From: Caulobacter sp.
GTDB taxonomy: Bacteria; Pseudomonadota; Alphaproteobacteria; Caulobacterales; Caulobacteraceae
DNA length: 38,697 bases
Direction of reading: 5' to 3'
NCBI GenBank assembly: GCA_021741355.1
Contig: JAIOXZ010000032.1
Span: 1-38,697, forward strand
The position numbers and the translations under genes are program-made. Positions 38,567 through 38,697 of the stretch are shown here, piece after piece. The notes beneath the pieces are model-generated. The model did not search any database. It had not been told where the DNA came from and saw only the letters and a program-made list of their open reading frames with translations. The stretch's first letter is position 1. Every line of letters starts with the position of its first letter.

Positions 38567-38697
38567 TCAACTGATCGCTGCAACACACTCGGCGAAGGTC
38601 TCTGCTGGCGTTCGATAGAGCAAGGTCTTTCTAGGCCGTTCGTTGAGCTGTCGGGCGATGGCGCTGAGCTGGGCCTGACTGTGCAGGGACAGGTCGG
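38567..38697 (-). mobile_element. IS30-family transposase, C-terminal part (window ends)
   Basis: The minus-strand frame ends at TGA 38567 and encodes SAIARQLNERPRKTLLYRTPAETFAECVAAIS. The LN-x-RPRKTL...TPAE pattern is the C-terminal signature of IS30-type (DDE) transposases. The gene continues beyond the window. The IS end should lie at about 38560-38567, but no terminal repeat can be fixed because the other end is not visible. Confidence 0.88.

Overview
The window looks like a chromosomal contig of a high-GC alphaproteobacterium in the Caulobacteraceae (Caulobacter/Phenylobacterium type). The best marker is a full-length homologue of the polarity protein PodJ (6029-8992), which carries a near-match to a CtrA box upstream. 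Placement below family level cannot be made from the sequence alone.

Left part (1-9.3 kb). The first ~130 bases are a poly-C run followed by a near-identical second copy of the start of the adjacent helicase gene, and this cuts off a divergent secreted-protein gene. It is probably an assembly chimera at a contig end. Next come two of the genes of a ligase-associated DNA-damage module, an Lhr-type DEXH helicase and the phosphoesterase PdeM, separated by a long inverted repeat that also supplies PdeM's apparent start codon. A second nested inverted repeat separates them from a minus-strand operon: TauE/SafE sulfite exporter, TIGR02186 protein, DUF3429 protein. podJ follows.

Middle (9.3-29.8 kb). 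A short MprF-like lysyl-phosphatidylglycerol synthase precedes a tightly packed catabolic operon (11148-15308): acyl-CoA dehydrogenase, small RraB-like protein, HCCA-isomerase/DsbA-like protein, second acyl-CoA dehydrogenase and SDR. The second dehydrogenase lacks the catalytic glutamate that the first has, as in heteromeric steroid-type enzymes. After it lie a PemK-like/Phd-like toxin-antitoxin pair, a flavin-nucleotide-binding protein, two aldo/keto reductases, a Crp/Fnr regulator, an EF-G paralogue without the catalytic histidine, two Baeyer-Villiger-type monooxygenases (one with the fingerprint histidine replaced by valine), a second SDR, a serine hydrolase, an alpha/beta hydrolase, an ExoD protein and a SOUL protein. 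Together this suggests oxidation of cyclic ketones or CoA-activated alicyclic acids, but no substrate can be read from the sequence. A 15-unit 7-bp tandem array (TAGGGAG) begins in the stop codon of the first monooxygenase and faces three inverted units beside exoD.

Right part (29.8-38.7 kb). There is a tRNA-Gly(CCC), a GGDEF-EAL protein, an HD-domain protein resembling PhnZ-type diiron oxygenases, a TraB/GumN protein, a secreted alpha/beta hydrolase, and a four-gene operon of three small membrane proteins plus an Xre-type regulator with GACAAG operator half-sites. The three membrane proteins share a DE-x-x-R motif, and this is the best candidate for a poorly described system here. dCTP deaminase and a small membrane protein follow. 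The window ends in an IS30-family transposase that has removed the front of a response-regulator gene.

No stretch over 300 bases lacks a gene. The longest intergenic gaps are 17687-17912 and 22329-22519.
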